A DNA stretch of 64,000 bases from NCBI RefSeq assembly GCF_000242455.2, contig NC_019892.1, forward strand, positions 3,534,001 to 3,598,000. The letters run 5' to 3'. Both the position numbers and the translations under genes were made by a program. Of the stretch, positions 47,334 to 57,400 are shown piece by piece. The stretch's first letter is position 1. Each line of letters opens with the position of its first letter. This stretch comes from Singulisphaera acidiphila DSM 18658 (GTDB lineage: Bacteria > Planctomycetota > Planctomycetia > Isosphaerales > Isosphaeraceae). The notes under the pieces were generated by a model. It saw nothing but the letters and a program-made list of their open reading frames with translations. It ran no database searches and was not told the origin of the DNA.

Positions 47334-49685
47334 ATGATGAACGCCGCTCGCTTCGTTCTCCTTCTTTCCCTCCTCGCCAGTCCAGTCGCAGCGCGAGCCG
47401 CCTTACCTGAAGCCGAGCCCGGCACGGTCGGGCTCGACGCAGAGCGGCTGGCCCGAATCGACCAGGCCGTCGAGCGGGCGATCAAGCGCAAGGAAGTCCC
47501 GGGTGCGGTCGTCCTCGTCGGCCGACGCGGGAAGGTGGCCTACGTCAAGGCCTACGGCCAGCGCACCGTCGAGCCGACCGCCACGGCGATGACTCGCGAC
47601 ACGATCTTCGACATGGCGTCCCTCACCAAGCCGGTGGCGACCGCAACCTCGGTGATGCGCCTCGTCGAGCAAGGCAAAATCAAACTAGGCGACTCGATCG
47701 TCACCTATCTCCCCGAGTTCGATAACCACGACAAGAAGGCGATTACCGTCGAGCACCTGCTCCGCCACCGAACCGGCCTGATCGCGGACAACCCCATCGC
47801 AGACTACGCTGACGGATCCGAAAAGGCCTGGGAGCGAATCGCCGCACTCAAGCCCAACTCCCCACCCAATGAGCGTTTTCTCTATAGCGACGTCAACTAC
47901 CTCGTCCTGGGGCGTCTCGTGGAACGGGTCTCGGGGAAGCCCCTGGATCAGTTCGCCCGCGAAACGATCTTCGAGCCGCTCGGCATGACCGATAGCCGGT
48001 TCGCTCCCCTCGTCGAGGGAACGAAGCCGAATCCGGCGATCGACCTCGAGCGGTGCGCTCCGACCGAGAAGGAAGCGGGAAATTGGGTTCATGGCGTGGT
48101 TCACGACCCGAGGGCGCGCGCCTTGGGCGGAGTCGCGGGGCACGCCGGCCTGTTCAGCACGGCCGATGACGTCGCGATCTATGCTCAAATGCTTCTCGAC
48201 GGCGGCAAAGGGCCGGACGGTAAAGCCATCCTCGCTCCCGAGACGGTCCAGGCAATGCTCGACCCGGGGAATACGCCCCCGCGACAGCGCCGGGGATTGG
48301 GCTGGGACATCGAGACGCCGTTCAGCCATCCGCGCGGGCGCGGCTTCGGCCAGGGCAGCTTCGGCCACACCGGGTTCACCGGCACGTCGATCTGGATCGA
48401 TCCCGCGACGCAAACGTTCGTCATCATCCTGACCAGCCGGCTCCAGCTCGGTTCCAAAGCGAACACCGCCCCGATCCGCTCCGAAGTCGCCACACTCGCG
48501 TCGGCGGCGATCCTCGATCGACCGAAGGACGCAAAGCCAAGCGAAACCCATCTGCATCCGGTGGATTGCGGAATTGACGTGCTCGTCAAGTCGAAGTTCG
48601 AGCGCCTGCGCGGCAAACGGGTGGGACTGGTCACCAACCACACCGGCAAGACCAAGGACGGCGTCCCGACCATCGACGTCCTCGCCAACGCCCCCGAGGT
48701 CAAGCTCGTCGCACTCTTCAGCCCCGAGCATGGGATCCGTGGCCTGGTCGATGCCGAGGTCGGCGACAGCAAGGACGAGAAGACCGGCCTGCCCATCCTC
48801 AGCCTCTACGGGAAGTCGCGGAAACCGTCGAAAGAGAACCTCGCGGGAATCGACATCCTCGTCTATGACATTCAGGACGTGGGGGTCCGCTTTTACACCT
48901 ACATCAGCACGCTCGGCCTGGTCCTCGAGGCCGCCAAGGAGAACGGGATCCCGATCGTGGTCCTCGACCGTCCCAACCCGATCGGCGGCGTCGAGGTCTC
49001 GGGCCCGGTCCGCGACGATGGCTTCGAAGCCTTCATCGCCCATCATGCGATCCCGGTCCGCCACGGCATGACCGTGGGAGAACTGGCCCGACTGTTTAAT
49101 ACCGAGCGAAAGATCGGGGCCGACCTGCAGGTAATCGCCTGCGAAGGTTGGCAGCGCAAGGACCTCTTCGACTGGACAGGCCTGACCTGGACCAACCCGT
49201 CCCCGAACATGAGGAGCCTGAACGAGGCACTCATCTATCCTGGCGTCGGCCTCCTGGAAGCGACGAACCTGGCGACCGGCCGCGGAACCGACACTCCGTT
49301 TGAACGCCTCGGCGCTCCCTGGATCGACGCCCGCGAATTCTCCGCAGCCCTGAACGGTCGCGGCCTCCCCGGCGTTCGCTTCGTCCCTAACAACTTCACT
49401 CCGAAAGAACGGCAGTACGCAGGCAAGGAATGCGGCGGTGTGCAAATTTTCATCACCTCCCGAGACCAGTTCGACCCGCTGGCCCTCGGAATCGAACTGG
49501 CCGTGGTGCTGCGTGAGCTCTACCCCGAGCGCTGGGAGCACGACGGATTCCTCAAATTCATCGCCGATCGCGCAACCTACGACGCGCTTCTGAAGGGGGA
49601 AAACGGCCAGGCCATCCGCACACTCTGGGACGCGGAGTTGGCCCAATTCCGCACGATCCGCGAGCAATATCTTCTGTACAAATAA
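47334..49685 (+). CDS. Fusion: beta-lactamase-family hydrolase + NamZ-type exo-beta-N-acetylmuramidase (DUF1343)
   Basis: The 783-residue protein starts at the ATGATG placed directly after the symporter stop, with GAGAG overlapping that stop, and has a signal peptide (FVLLLSLLASPVAARA). The first domain (about 30-395) has SLTK (Ser96, Lys99), YSD (184-186) and GHTGF (344-348), the beta-lactamase/AmiE-like serine hydrolase motifs. The second (about 408-783) is DUF1343/NamZ: GKRVGLVTNHTG, LFSPEHGIRG, DIQDVGVRFYTYI, VLDRPNPIGG and PSPNMRSLNEALIYPG. NamZ removes terminal MurNAc from murein strands. In Bacillus these two functions are separate neighbouring genes, ybbE/amiE and ybbC/namZ; here they are one chain. 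Confidence 0.94.
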   Translation: MMNAARFVLLLSLLASPVAARAALPEAEPGTVGLDAERLARIDQAVERAIKRKEVPGAVVLVGRRGKVAYVKAYGQRTVEPTATAMTRDTIFDMASLTKPVATATSVMRLVEQGKIKLGDSIVTYLPEFDNHDKKAITVEHLLRHRTGLIADNPIADYADGSEKAWERIAALKPNSPPNERFLYSDVNYLVLGRLVERVSGKPLDQFARETIFEPLGMTDSRFAPLVEGTKPNPAIDLERCAPTEKEAGNWVHGVVHDPRARALGGVAGHAGLFSTADDVAIYAQMLLDGGKGPDGKAILAPETVQAMLDPGNTPPRQRRGLGWDIETPFSHPRGRGFGQGSFGHTGFTGTSIWIDPATQTFVIILTSRLQLGSKANTAPIRSEVATLASAAILDRPKDAKPSETHLHPVDCGIDVLVKSKFERLRGKRVGLVTNHTGKTKDGVPTIDVLANAPEVKLVALFSPEHGIRGLVDAEVGDSKDEKTGLPILSLYGKSRKPSKENLAGIDILVYDIQDVGVRFYTYISTLGLVLEAAKENGIPIVVLDRPNPIGGVEVSGPVRDDGFEAFIAHHAIPVRHGMTVGELARLFNTERKIGADLQVIACEGWQRKDLFDWTGLTWTNPSPNMRSLNEALIYPGVGLLEATNLATGRGTDTPFERLGAPWIDAREFSAALNGRGLPGVRFVPNNFTPKERQYAGKECGGVQIFITSRDQFDPLALGIELAVVLRELYPERWEHDGFLKFIADRATYDALLKGENGQAIRTLWDAELAQFRTIREQYLLYK

Positions 49686-49725
49686 TTGGTTCCTCTTTTA
49701 ACCAAGATGAGAGAGACAGCGTCCC

Positions 49726-50643
49726 ATGCTTCTTGAAGATCGTTTGCTGACCGAGGCGAGAAATCCCGAGTCCGAGGCCGTGGACCGGCTGAATTCGAGG
49801 GAGCTCGTCGCCTTGATGACGAGCGAAGACACCAAGGCGGTCGAGGCCGTTCGCGCGGAGTCGGACGCGATCGCGACCGCGATTGAGTGGGCGGCCGAGC
49901 GATTCGGGCGGGGGGGTCGGCTGATTTATGTCGGAGCAGGGACCTCGGGACGGCTGGGGGTGCTTGACGCATCCGAGTGCCCGCCGACGTTTAGCGTTCC
50001 GCCTTCGATGGTGGTCGGCCTGATCGCGGGGGGGCCGACCGCGTTAACCCGAGCCGTGGAAGGGGCCGAGGACGACCCGGTTCAAGGCGCCGCCGACTTG
50101 CGGGCGCTCGCGATCACGGCGGCCGACCTGGTCGTCGGCATTGCCTCGTCAGGGCGAACCCCTTATGTCCTGGGCGCGATCGAACAAGCGAAGGCCGTAG
50201 GCGCATCAACCGTCGGCATCGCCTGCAATCGGCCGAGCCTGCTCGGCGCCAAGGTTGACCTCGAGATCGCCCTCCTGGTCGGGCCCGAGGTGATCACCGG
50301 CTCGACCCGCCTGAAGTCAGGAACGGCCACGAAGCTCGTCTTGAACATGATCACGACCGGGGCCATGGTCCGGATCGGTAAGACCTTCGGCAACCAGATG
50401 ATCGACTTGCAGCCGAGCAACGAGAAACTGCGGATCAGGACGCGTCGGATCCTCCGCGAGATCGCGGGGCTCGACGATGCCCAGGCGGCCGACTTGCTCC
50501 GTCGCTCGTCAGGTCAGTTGAAGCGAGCCTTGGTGGCGGCATTGGCCGGCGTGGAGCCTGACCAGGCCCAGGCCCTTCTCGACGCGCACGGCGGCCAGGT
50601 GCGCGCGGCGGTCATGGCAACGACTGGGGTCGACCCGCGATGA
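49726..50643 (+). CDS. murQ: N-acetylmuramic acid 6-phosphate etherase
   Basis: The 305-residue SIS-domain protein contains the MurQ signature YVGAGTSGRLGVLDASECPPTF (Glu84, matching catalytic Glu83 of the E. coli enzyme), AVEGAEDD (Glu115), GIASSGRTPYVLGAI and STRLKSGTATKLVLNMITT. It cleaves MurNAc-6-phosphate to GlcNAc-6-phosphate and D-lactate in the cytoplasm. The gene lies 40 bases after the NamZ fusion and overlaps the kinase gene by ATGA. Together with the symporter this forms a complete MurNAc use pathway. Confidence 0.97.
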   Translation: MLLEDRLLTEARNPESEAVDRLNSRELVALMTSEDTKAVEAVRAESDAIATAIEWAAERFGRGGRLIYVGAGTSGRLGVLDASECPPTFSVPPSMVVGLIAGGPTALTRAVEGAEDDPVQGAADLRALAITAADLVVGIASSGRTPYVLGAIEQAKAVGASTVGIACNRPSLLGAKVDLEIALLVGPEVITGSTRLKSGTATKLVLNMITTGAMVRIGKTFGNQMIDLQPSNEKLRIRTRRILREIAGLDDAQAADLLRRSSGQLKRALVAALAGVEPDQAQALLDAHGGQVRAAVMATTGVDPR

Positions 50644-51581
50644 CGACTCCACTCCTGATTGGAATCGACGGTGGGGGAACCTCCACCATGGCCTGGTTGT
50701 CCGATCTCTCGGGGAAGATCCTCGGGCGCGGGCTGGCCGGCCCTTCGAACGTCAAGACGGTGGGCCCGGTGGCCGCGCGGTGGGCTCTCGACCAGTCAAT
50801 CGCGTTGGCCTTCGCGGAAGCGGGCCTGACGCAACGTCCGGTCGCGGCGGCCTGCCTCGGTCTGGCCGGATTCGACCGCGAGGCCGACCGCGAGGTGCTC
50901 AACTCCTGGAATCTGGAGTCGAGCTGGACGAACCACCTGGTGTTTGCCAACGACGGCGAACTCGTGATCGCGGCGGGAACCCCCGAGGGCTGGGGACTCG
51001 CGGTCATTGCCGGCACCGGCTCGATCGCCGTCGGCCGAACGGCCGATGGCCGGTCAGCGCGAGCCGGAGGCTGGGGTCCCCTCTTGGGGGATGAAGGGAG
51101 CGGTTACTCGGTGGCCGTGCAGGCGCTTCGCCTGGTCGCCCGCCGCTTCGACGGCCGCGACAACCGGACCCACCCCGCCGACGCCCTCACGGATCAGCTC
51201 TGCCATGCGCTAGGCATCGACAGTCCGGCACGGCTCGTCGCAGCGATCTATTCGCCCGACTGCGATCGGGCACGGATCGCAGCGCTCGCGGTCGAGGTCA
51301 TCGCCGCGTCCGAAGATGATCCCGAGATCGAACGCGTCCTCCTCGAACCGGCCGGACGCGAACTCGCCGAGGCCGTCGCGGCGGTGGCCAAGACGCTGGG
51401 GTGGTCCAGCGGCCCCGTCCACCTCGGGTTGGCCGGTGGCTTTCTCCTCTCCGCAAACGCCGTCTCCTCAAGTCTCCTGGCGCATCTCAAGAGCCTCGGA
51501 TATCAGGTGGAAACCACCTACGTCACCCAGCCCGTCCAAGGTGCACTCCTGCTGGCCCAACGTTCGTTCCGCCAGATTTGA
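50640..51581 (+). CDS. BadF/BadG/BcrA/BcrD-type ATPase sugar kinase, candidate MurNAc kinase
   Basis: The 313-residue protein is an ASKHA-fold kinase: LIGIDGGGTSTMAWL (phosphate-1), LGLAGFDREADRE, FANDGELVIAAGTPEGWGLAVIAGTGSIAVG (phosphate-2 and connect), GGWGPLLGDEGSGYSVA, and GLAGGFLLSANAV (adenosine). The family includes N-acetylglucosamine kinase and the MurNAc/GlcNAc kinases MurK. It starts in the ATGA overlap with the murQ stop, so translation is coupled. Context points to production of MurNAc-6-phosphate for MurQ; GlcNAc is another possible substrate. Confidence 0.92.
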   Translation: MTTPLLIGIDGGGTSTMAWLSDLSGKILGRGLAGPSNVKTVGPVAARWALDQSIALAFAEAGLTQRPVAAACLGLAGFDREADREVLNSWNLESSWTNHLVFANDGELVIAAGTPEGWGLAVIAGTGSIAVGRTADGRSARAGGWGPLLGDEGSGYSVAVQALRLVARRFDGRDNRTHPADALTDQLCHALGIDSPARLVAAIYSPDCDRARIAALAVEVIAASEDDPEIERVLLEPAGRELAEAVAAVAKTLGWSSGPVHLGLAGGFLLSANAVSSSLLAHLKSLGYQVETTYVTQPVQGALLLAQRSFRQI

Positions 51582-51771
51582 TGGCCGCCCCTCAGCTTGG
51601 TGAACCCGGCTCCCACACCCATGGCGCGTCCGGCGATTTCTGAATTTCGGGTTGGCCGAGTCGCAACGAGTCGCTTGGCCGGCCCGGCCGTTTCTCCGTC
51701 ATATGCCCCTGGCAACCTCTTTGGAGTCCCCAACGCACGAACGGGAGCCGCCCAACGAACGGCTAACCGCT

Positions 51772-52464
51772 TCAGGGTTTGGCTTCCAGGGCGAAGTACA
51801 TCTTGAGAGTCGGGTCGGGCAGGGTCCGTGAGTACATCAGGCCCAGGAAGATTCCGGGACCAACCTCACGGATTTCATCGCGATAGGGAGCGTAGAGGCG
51901 GGAAGTCTGGCTGTAGTCGAGGATCAGCGAAGGCCGGCCGTCGAGCCAGCTTCGATCCTGGTAGACGTTGGCCTTGATGACCTTCAAACCGAAGAAACGG
52001 TTGACCGCCATCGACTGCTCATTCTTGAATATCTTTCCCTGCCACATCAACCGGGCCACCTTGGAAGCAGGCCGAGTCAGTCCCGTCCCGGGAAAAAGAA
52101 TGACCCGCCCCTTCACCTTGCCAACGGGCATGGGTGCGGCACCCGCACTCTGATACAGCGAATCGAGTGTCCCACGGTCCATTTTGAGCAACTGATTCAT
52201 TGATGTGATCGGCGCAGCTCCATAGCTCGACAAGGTCGGTGCTCCCCCTCCACCTGTTCCCACAGCGACCAGCTCCGACTGAGGTGACGCCAGCACCACT
52301 CCGGCGAGCTCGGGATGCGTCCCAATCGACGGTGGCTCGCTGAAACGAAATTCCTGAGGGCTCTCGACGCCTTGCCCATATCCCGACGATCCCAACAGCA
52401 AGGCGACGACCGAGGCGACCGCTCGCAGGTGCCTCACACCGACTCGCCAATCTCGGCGTGCCAT
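51772..52464 (-). CDS. Exported beta-rich protein of unknown function
   Basis: The 230-residue protein starts at ATG 52464 after GGGAGG, with basic residues and a hydrophobic leader ending GYGQG; the open frame further upstream is not supported. The C-terminal part carries GRVILFPGTGLTRPASKVARLMWQGKIF, SWLDGRPSLILDYSQTS and DEIREVGPGIFLGLMYSRT, which looks like a small lipocalin-like beta-barrel that reports a folded state common in environmental bacteria. I do not recognise the family. It converges with the muramic acid operon. Confidence 0.75.
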   Translation of the reverse strand: MARRDWRVGVRHLRAVASVVALLLGSSGYGQGVESPQEFRFSEPPSIGTHPELAGVVLASPQSELVAVGTGGGGAPTLSSYGAAPITSMNQLLKMDRGTLDSLYQSAGAAPMPVGKVKGRVILFPGTGLTRPASKVARLMWQGKIFKNEQSMAVNRFFGLKVIKANVYQDRSWLDGRPSLILDYSQTSRLYAPYRDEIREVGPGIFLGLMYSRTLPDPTLKMYFALEAKP

Positions 52465-52954
52465 CCCTTGCCTCCCTCTTGACGACCATTCCTTCGGACG
52501 TGGCGGGGCAATCATCCCTCACCGGAAACCGCCCGTCATAACCTGCCAAGCGCCCCGCAATTCCATGCCGACTGTTTTGGGATATCGACCGGTCCTCTCC
52601 TCTTCTTGATCGGGTCGAAGAAGACGGACAACCAAGCCTCAAAACACAAAAAAATACGCACAATCCCTACAAAAGGCATTATCCTGCCAGATCATCGATT
52701 GTTCATGCCCGTCCCCACAGCCCCGTCAGATCCTTAAAAGGTCGCTCGCCCGTGGCAGACAATTCGGAGTTCTCACCCTAAATCTTCATTTGTGGACAGC
52801 CCACATTCTATAGAATAACATTTCTCAGCGATCCACCGAGCATGGGCTCAGGCAGGGTTGAGTGATCTGGGTGACATTAGTTCATGCCTCTCAGCGAGGG
52901 TGGCGGGTTTCCAATCCATTCCACGGACATTCATTCGGAGGAGGTCGAGATACC
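52465..52954. other. Intergenic region with a perfect 12-bp palindrome
   Basis: About 490 bases with no supportable gene. ATTCTATAGAAT at 52805-52816 is a perfect palindrome in an otherwise AT-rich stretch. It overlaps possible -10 hexamers (TATAGA, TAGAAT), with suboptimal -35 candidates upstream, so it may be a promoter/operator for the following gene pair. Confidence 0.4.
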
Positions 52955-53137
52955 ATGATTTGGCCGAGTCGCACCTTGAGAGGATTCGTATTTGGGGTCG
53001 GATTACTCGTAACGCATGGATGCCAGCCTGAGAACCCCAATGGCAACGTCGAGCCCCCAATCATTACGGACGATGCCCCGAAGAGTTCTGAAGAAGCGGC
53101 GGCCCGCTCAGAACCACCCGTAAGCAAGTCTCGGTGA
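52955..53137 (+). CDS. Small putative lipoprotein upstream of the DUF1559 gene
   Basis: A 60-residue frame starts at ATG 52955 behind a strong GGAGGAGG. It has basic residues, a hydrophobic core ([12 protein letters not shown]) and then GCQPE, a plausible lipobox with Cys, followed by a polar, Pro/Glu/Ser-rich tail. Small lipoproteins next to DUF1559 genes are common in Planctomycetes. The -3/-2 positions of the lipobox (Thr, His) are atypical. Function is unknown. Confidence 0.6.
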   Translation: MIWPSRTLRGFVFGVGLLVTHGCQPENPNGNVEPPIITDDAPKSSEEAAARSEPPVSKSR

Positions 53138-53321
53138 CCCACCGCGTTCGTCGCATCACCAGCCCAGACTGGCAAGAACGGGCTCACTCGTTCCGGGGAT
53201 TTCCCCCGGCAGCAGCTTACGCATGCCGGCAGAGCCGAATTGCGGATTCCCCGACACGACATCATTCCCATCCTGGCGACAGGAAATCTCTTTCGACTCA
53301 TTCAGGACCAAGGGACCTGCC

Positions 53322-54401
53322 ATGAAACGTCGAGGATTTACACTCATCGAGTTGCTGGTCGTGATCGCCATCATCGCGGTCTTGATCGCCCTGCTCCTCC
53401 CTGCCGTCCAGGCAGCGCGTGAGGCAGCCCGCCGTTCCCAATGCACCAATAACCTGAAGCAACTTGGGTTGGCCGTCCACAACTACATTGACACCAATGG
53501 GGCCGCGCCGCCGTCGGGAGGTTACTACACGACGGCGAACCTCGTCTGGCAACGCCATTCGATGAAAACGCGCGTCCTCGCCTCGCTCGAACAGAACAAT
53601 GTTCTCAACGCAATCAACTTCTCGGTTTCCCCGGTCAAGCCCAGCACCGGGGCCGGATACCCTTATGGGCGAGTCGCCAATGGGACGGCTGGAGGGATGC
53701 AGATCAGCTCTTATCTCTGCCCGTCAGATCCTAACCCCGGGAACACCGGCTTGAACGCGGCCAGCGGCAGCCCCATGAGCTTTCCCATTGGCGTCTCCAA
53801 CTACGCGAATAACGTCGGAACAAACCGCGCCTACAATGGGGGGGCGCTCACCGGCCCCGCCTATTACCTCGGCGGAGATGCCCATGCCTCCACGACATCA
53901 GACTTCCCGGCCAATCTCGGCACCGTCGCAACACTGGCCAGCATCAGCGACGGGCTGAGCAACACGGCCATGTGGAGCGAGGTGACCAAGGGATCGAATG
54001 GCGCATATCGGCCCGGCCTGAACCTCCTGTACTACCAGGCCGTGGGCCTCGGGGCAGTCGGCTCGTCGAACGAGAACGACCATCAGATCTGCCAGCGGAC
54101 GAACTCGGCCAACCCCTGGGATTACAAGGGCGAATACTGGATGTCCGGCGACGTCGCTCGCGGCGGCGGATATCACCACATCAGCCCGCCCAACTCGAAA
54201 TCGTGCAAGGCAGACTCGTCGTTCTCCGACGCTTGGAACGCCGGTTGGTCGATCTCGGCCAGTTCCTTCCATTCGGGCGGCGCCAACGTCGCCTTCATGG
54301 ACGGCTCCGTGAAATTCATCAAGTCGACCATCAGCCGAGAAACCTGGCGGGCGATCGGGACCAAGTCCGGCGGCGAAATCATCAGCGCCGACGCCCTCTG
54401 A
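53322..54401 (+). CDS. DUF1559 prepilin-like protein (H-X9-DG type)
   Basis: The ATG at 53322 opens the type IV prepilin-like leader [29 protein letters not shown], with the Gly/Phe cleavage site for prepilin peptidase. The 359-residue product then has [24 protein letters not shown] and ends [18 protein letters not shown], the H-X9-DG motif, the two marks of the family. Planctomycetes carry many such genes; they are thought to form surface or periplasmic pseudopilin-like structures of unknown role. AAGGGA is upstream. A hairpin follows the stop. Confidence 0.96.
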   Translation: MKRRGFTLIELLVVIAIIAVLIALLLPAVQAAREAARRSQCTNNLKQLGLAVHNYIDTNGAAPPSGGYYTTANLVWQRHSMKTRVLASLEQNNVLNAINFSVSPVKPSTGAGYPYGRVANGTAGGMQISSYLCPSDPNPGNTGLNAASGSPMSFPIGVSNYANNVGTNRAYNGGALTGPAYYLGGDAHASTTSDFPANLGTVATLASISDGLSNTAMWSEVTKGSNGAYRPGLNLLYYQAVGLGAVGSSNENDHQICQRTNSANPWDYKGEYWMSGDVARGGGYHHISPPNSKSCKADSSFSDAWNAGWSISASSFHSGGANVAFMDGSVKFIKSTISRETWRAIGTKSGGEIISADAL

Positions 54402-54420
54402 TCTCGATCCCAAGCAGAAC

Positions 54421-54441
54421 GGGGGAGCGATCAGCTCCCCC
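54421..54441 (+). terminator. Terminator-like hairpin after the DUF1559 gene
   Basis: GGGGGAGC and GCTCCCCC form a perfect 8-bp stem with a five-base loop, about 20 bases after the stop. Only a short T-containing stretch follows. It also serves the opposite-strand gene that ends at 54496. Confidence 0.65.
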
Positions 54442-54495
54442 GCTCGCCTTTGCTTGGGGAATCTGCGTCGAGGCAAGGCCAACTCCCTCAGCCGA

Positions 54496-57400
54496 TCACG
54501 AGCCGAAGTCGCAGATCGATTGAACGTATTCGCGGCTGCCGTCGTTCTCCCATCCGTCGAGTTGGGCGGTGTCCTTGAGCTGTTGCCCGCGCTGGCGATC
54601 GACGGCAAGGAAGGAGCAGGGGAGGTCGGGAAGAGATGTCATGTCGCCCCAGAGCTTCTCGAACTGGGCGACGGGGAAAACATCTTCCTGCCCATGACCC
54701 CAGCGGCGTTTGACGTCCTTGATCGTCACATAGGTCGGCAGTCGTGCGGCCATCGCACGGACGGCGGCGGCGACTTTGGCCGGGTTGGAACTCAGGTCGG
54801 AACGGGTGAGTTGGAACGCCTCGAGCAACGCGTCGACGTGCACCCAGGACGTATTCGTACTGTAGTAGCGCAGCGCGAACTCGGTATCCTCACGAGGCTG
54901 GGCCAGACCTTCGAGCAGCCGAAGTCGTCCACCCACGCGGGCGAGACCGCCCCCTCGGTCGTCAATACGACGCGCAATCACTTCAAAACCCAAGGTCGCC
55001 CTCGACTCGATCGCCAGGCCAAGCGCCGTGGGATCGAGATCCACCCCCAAGGTGTCGATGTTGTGGACCATCAGCCAGTTGAGGTTGGGATGCTCCGCGA
55101 TCAGGCGGGCCAGAACCCCGTTGCGCAGCAGGTTCGGCACCTCGTAGAAGTGGCCGGGAGGATTGAAGCGCTGGATCGGGACGTTGTCGACGTAATCGGT
55201 CCCTTCCCCACGGCCCCGCGCCCAATCGAGGATCGCGCGGCGGCTGGCGTCTCGAACTTTCTGCTTGTTCTCGTCGAGCGTCTCGTGCGCCCCCTCCTCC
55301 CAGAGGAAGGACAGGTCGCGATCCATAGGAATCAGGCGCTGGCCGATCGACTGGCCGCGTGAGAGATAGACCGGACCGTCGTGGCCGTAATTCGAGGAGC
55401 GATTCAGGTGCCGCTCGATGGCCGCATGTGTGAGATAGCTCGTGGTCACAACGTGCGGGACCGTGACTTCGAATCGCTGTTGCGCCTTGCGGGTCTTGGC
55501 CAGATGGAGTTCCAGAAAACTACGGTGCCGGCCCGCGAGCATGACGAATGGGTTGATCGCCTTGACCACCCCCGCGCCCGTGGTCCAGCGACTGCCGACA
55601 CCCGCGGCAAGCGTCACCACGGCCACCTCACCGCGTCGGATCGCATTGACGCCGTTCCGGATCACCTCGGGAGCCGTCAACTCGGCTCGGGCGAAGAGCA
55701 GGTCGGAATCCTCGACGTCACGGATGTCCGTCGCGACTGGGAGCCGGTTGAGAGCCAGGCCGATCCGCCCGCGCTGGAGATCCTCACGAAGCTGGGCATG
55801 CTGGACCGGATCGAAGCCGTTCTCACTGCGGATCCGGTCCGAGTCCTGATTCCAGGAGGTCGAGGTCGGATCGGCCGCAGCATGGGTGACCGGGAAGAGG
55901 TTGTTGATCATCGTCCGGAAGACGCGGAGCAACTCGCCGGTATCGCGACTCTTGTTGGCGAAGTGGTCGACGTCCGACATCCGCAATGGGTCGAGCGCCT
56001 CGGTTCCCTCGGCGATCATCCGAGGGACCTGCAGCGTGTAATACCGCGACGGCATCATGGCCGCCTTGCCGCACTGGAGTTCGGCGAACGTCCCGAACGG
56101 GTTGACCCGAAATCCGTAAACGACCGGTTCCATCGCGAAGGGCATGGCATCGTCGAGTGCAGCCTTGGCTCGTGCCATGATCGCGGCAATTTCGCCTCGG
56201 AAGGACGCTTGCCGATGCGGGGCGACGAAAAATCCCATCCCCCCTCCCGACATCCCTCCGAGCATCAAGAACCCCCAGAAATCGTCCCCCAGCGCCTCTT
56301 TCGCCTCGCGAATAATCGTCTCGGTGAACTGGTTGCTGACCCAGGGAATGATCCGCTTGAGCGGCCCCTCCCAGTTGCGGGTGGTAAGCGCTCCGACGGC
56401 CTGCACGTCCGCCCGCTTGACGGCCTGGACGATCGCCTCGAAAATCTCGAGCGCCTCCTGCCTTGCCTCCCACTCCTCGCCGCTCCGCAGGAGGTACTTT
56501 TCCGTCACCATGTTCAGGATCGGCCCGACGTTCTGCGCCATGCCGCCGTGAACCAGCACCAGGCTCTCGGCCAGTGCCTCCTGGAACTGAGTCAGTGCGG
56601 AGTCACCAACCCGACCATCGAGCAGCTCATACTCCGGGAGCAGACGGCCCCGGCTGACCCCTTTTTCCGGGTCCGACTCGCTCGCCGCAACGCCGTGAAT
56701 GACTTTGACGCCGGGGAAGGTTCCCCCCGAGTCCTGCCATCCTCCCCCGGACCCTCCGAGCCATTCGCCAAGGATCGCACGGGCCACCACGACGCGTGCT
56801 TCCTCCGGCTCGAGCGAGCCGGTCAGGCTCCTCGTCTGGCCCGTGGCGCGCATCAGTAGGCTGATCAGCGAGGCCAGCAGGTTCGTCGAGACGGCCAGGC
56901 GCGACCCTTTGGGGATGTCGTTGACCTTGCTCACGACTTCCAGGCCGTAACCGGGCCGGACGACATGCCCGAGGAGCTCGTCGAGCCGATTCGCGGTGCC
57001 TTCGAACGAAGGGGGGACCAGGCCCGAGGCAATCACGCCGGCCTTGATCAGGCCCAGATAGTCATTGCCGAAGTTGAAGAGTTCGTCGAGCGTCGTCACG
57101 TCCTTGCACGCGTTGAGGTCGATGCTCGTCAGACGGAGCAACGGTTCGGGGATCGCGCGGACATAGGTCTCGATCGGAGGCCGAGGGTGCTCGTCGCGTC
57201 CGTGGACGCCCAGGTCGACCGAGATGTTCAGGACGCGAGCGCCCTCGGGATAATCCATGCCGAGGAAGAAGATGTCGGACCAGGCGCTGTGGGAGAGGTC
57301 GAGCCGGACCGGGGTGCGTTCAACCAAGATCGGGAAGAGCGACTGATCCGAGCCCCGCTCCAACAGCCTGGGATGGAGCCGAAGCGGTTGCTCGTCGGCC

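Noticed and set aside
47685..49667. 660-codon minus-strand frame
   Set aside because: Antisense to the NamZ fusion, whose catalytic motifs are intact.
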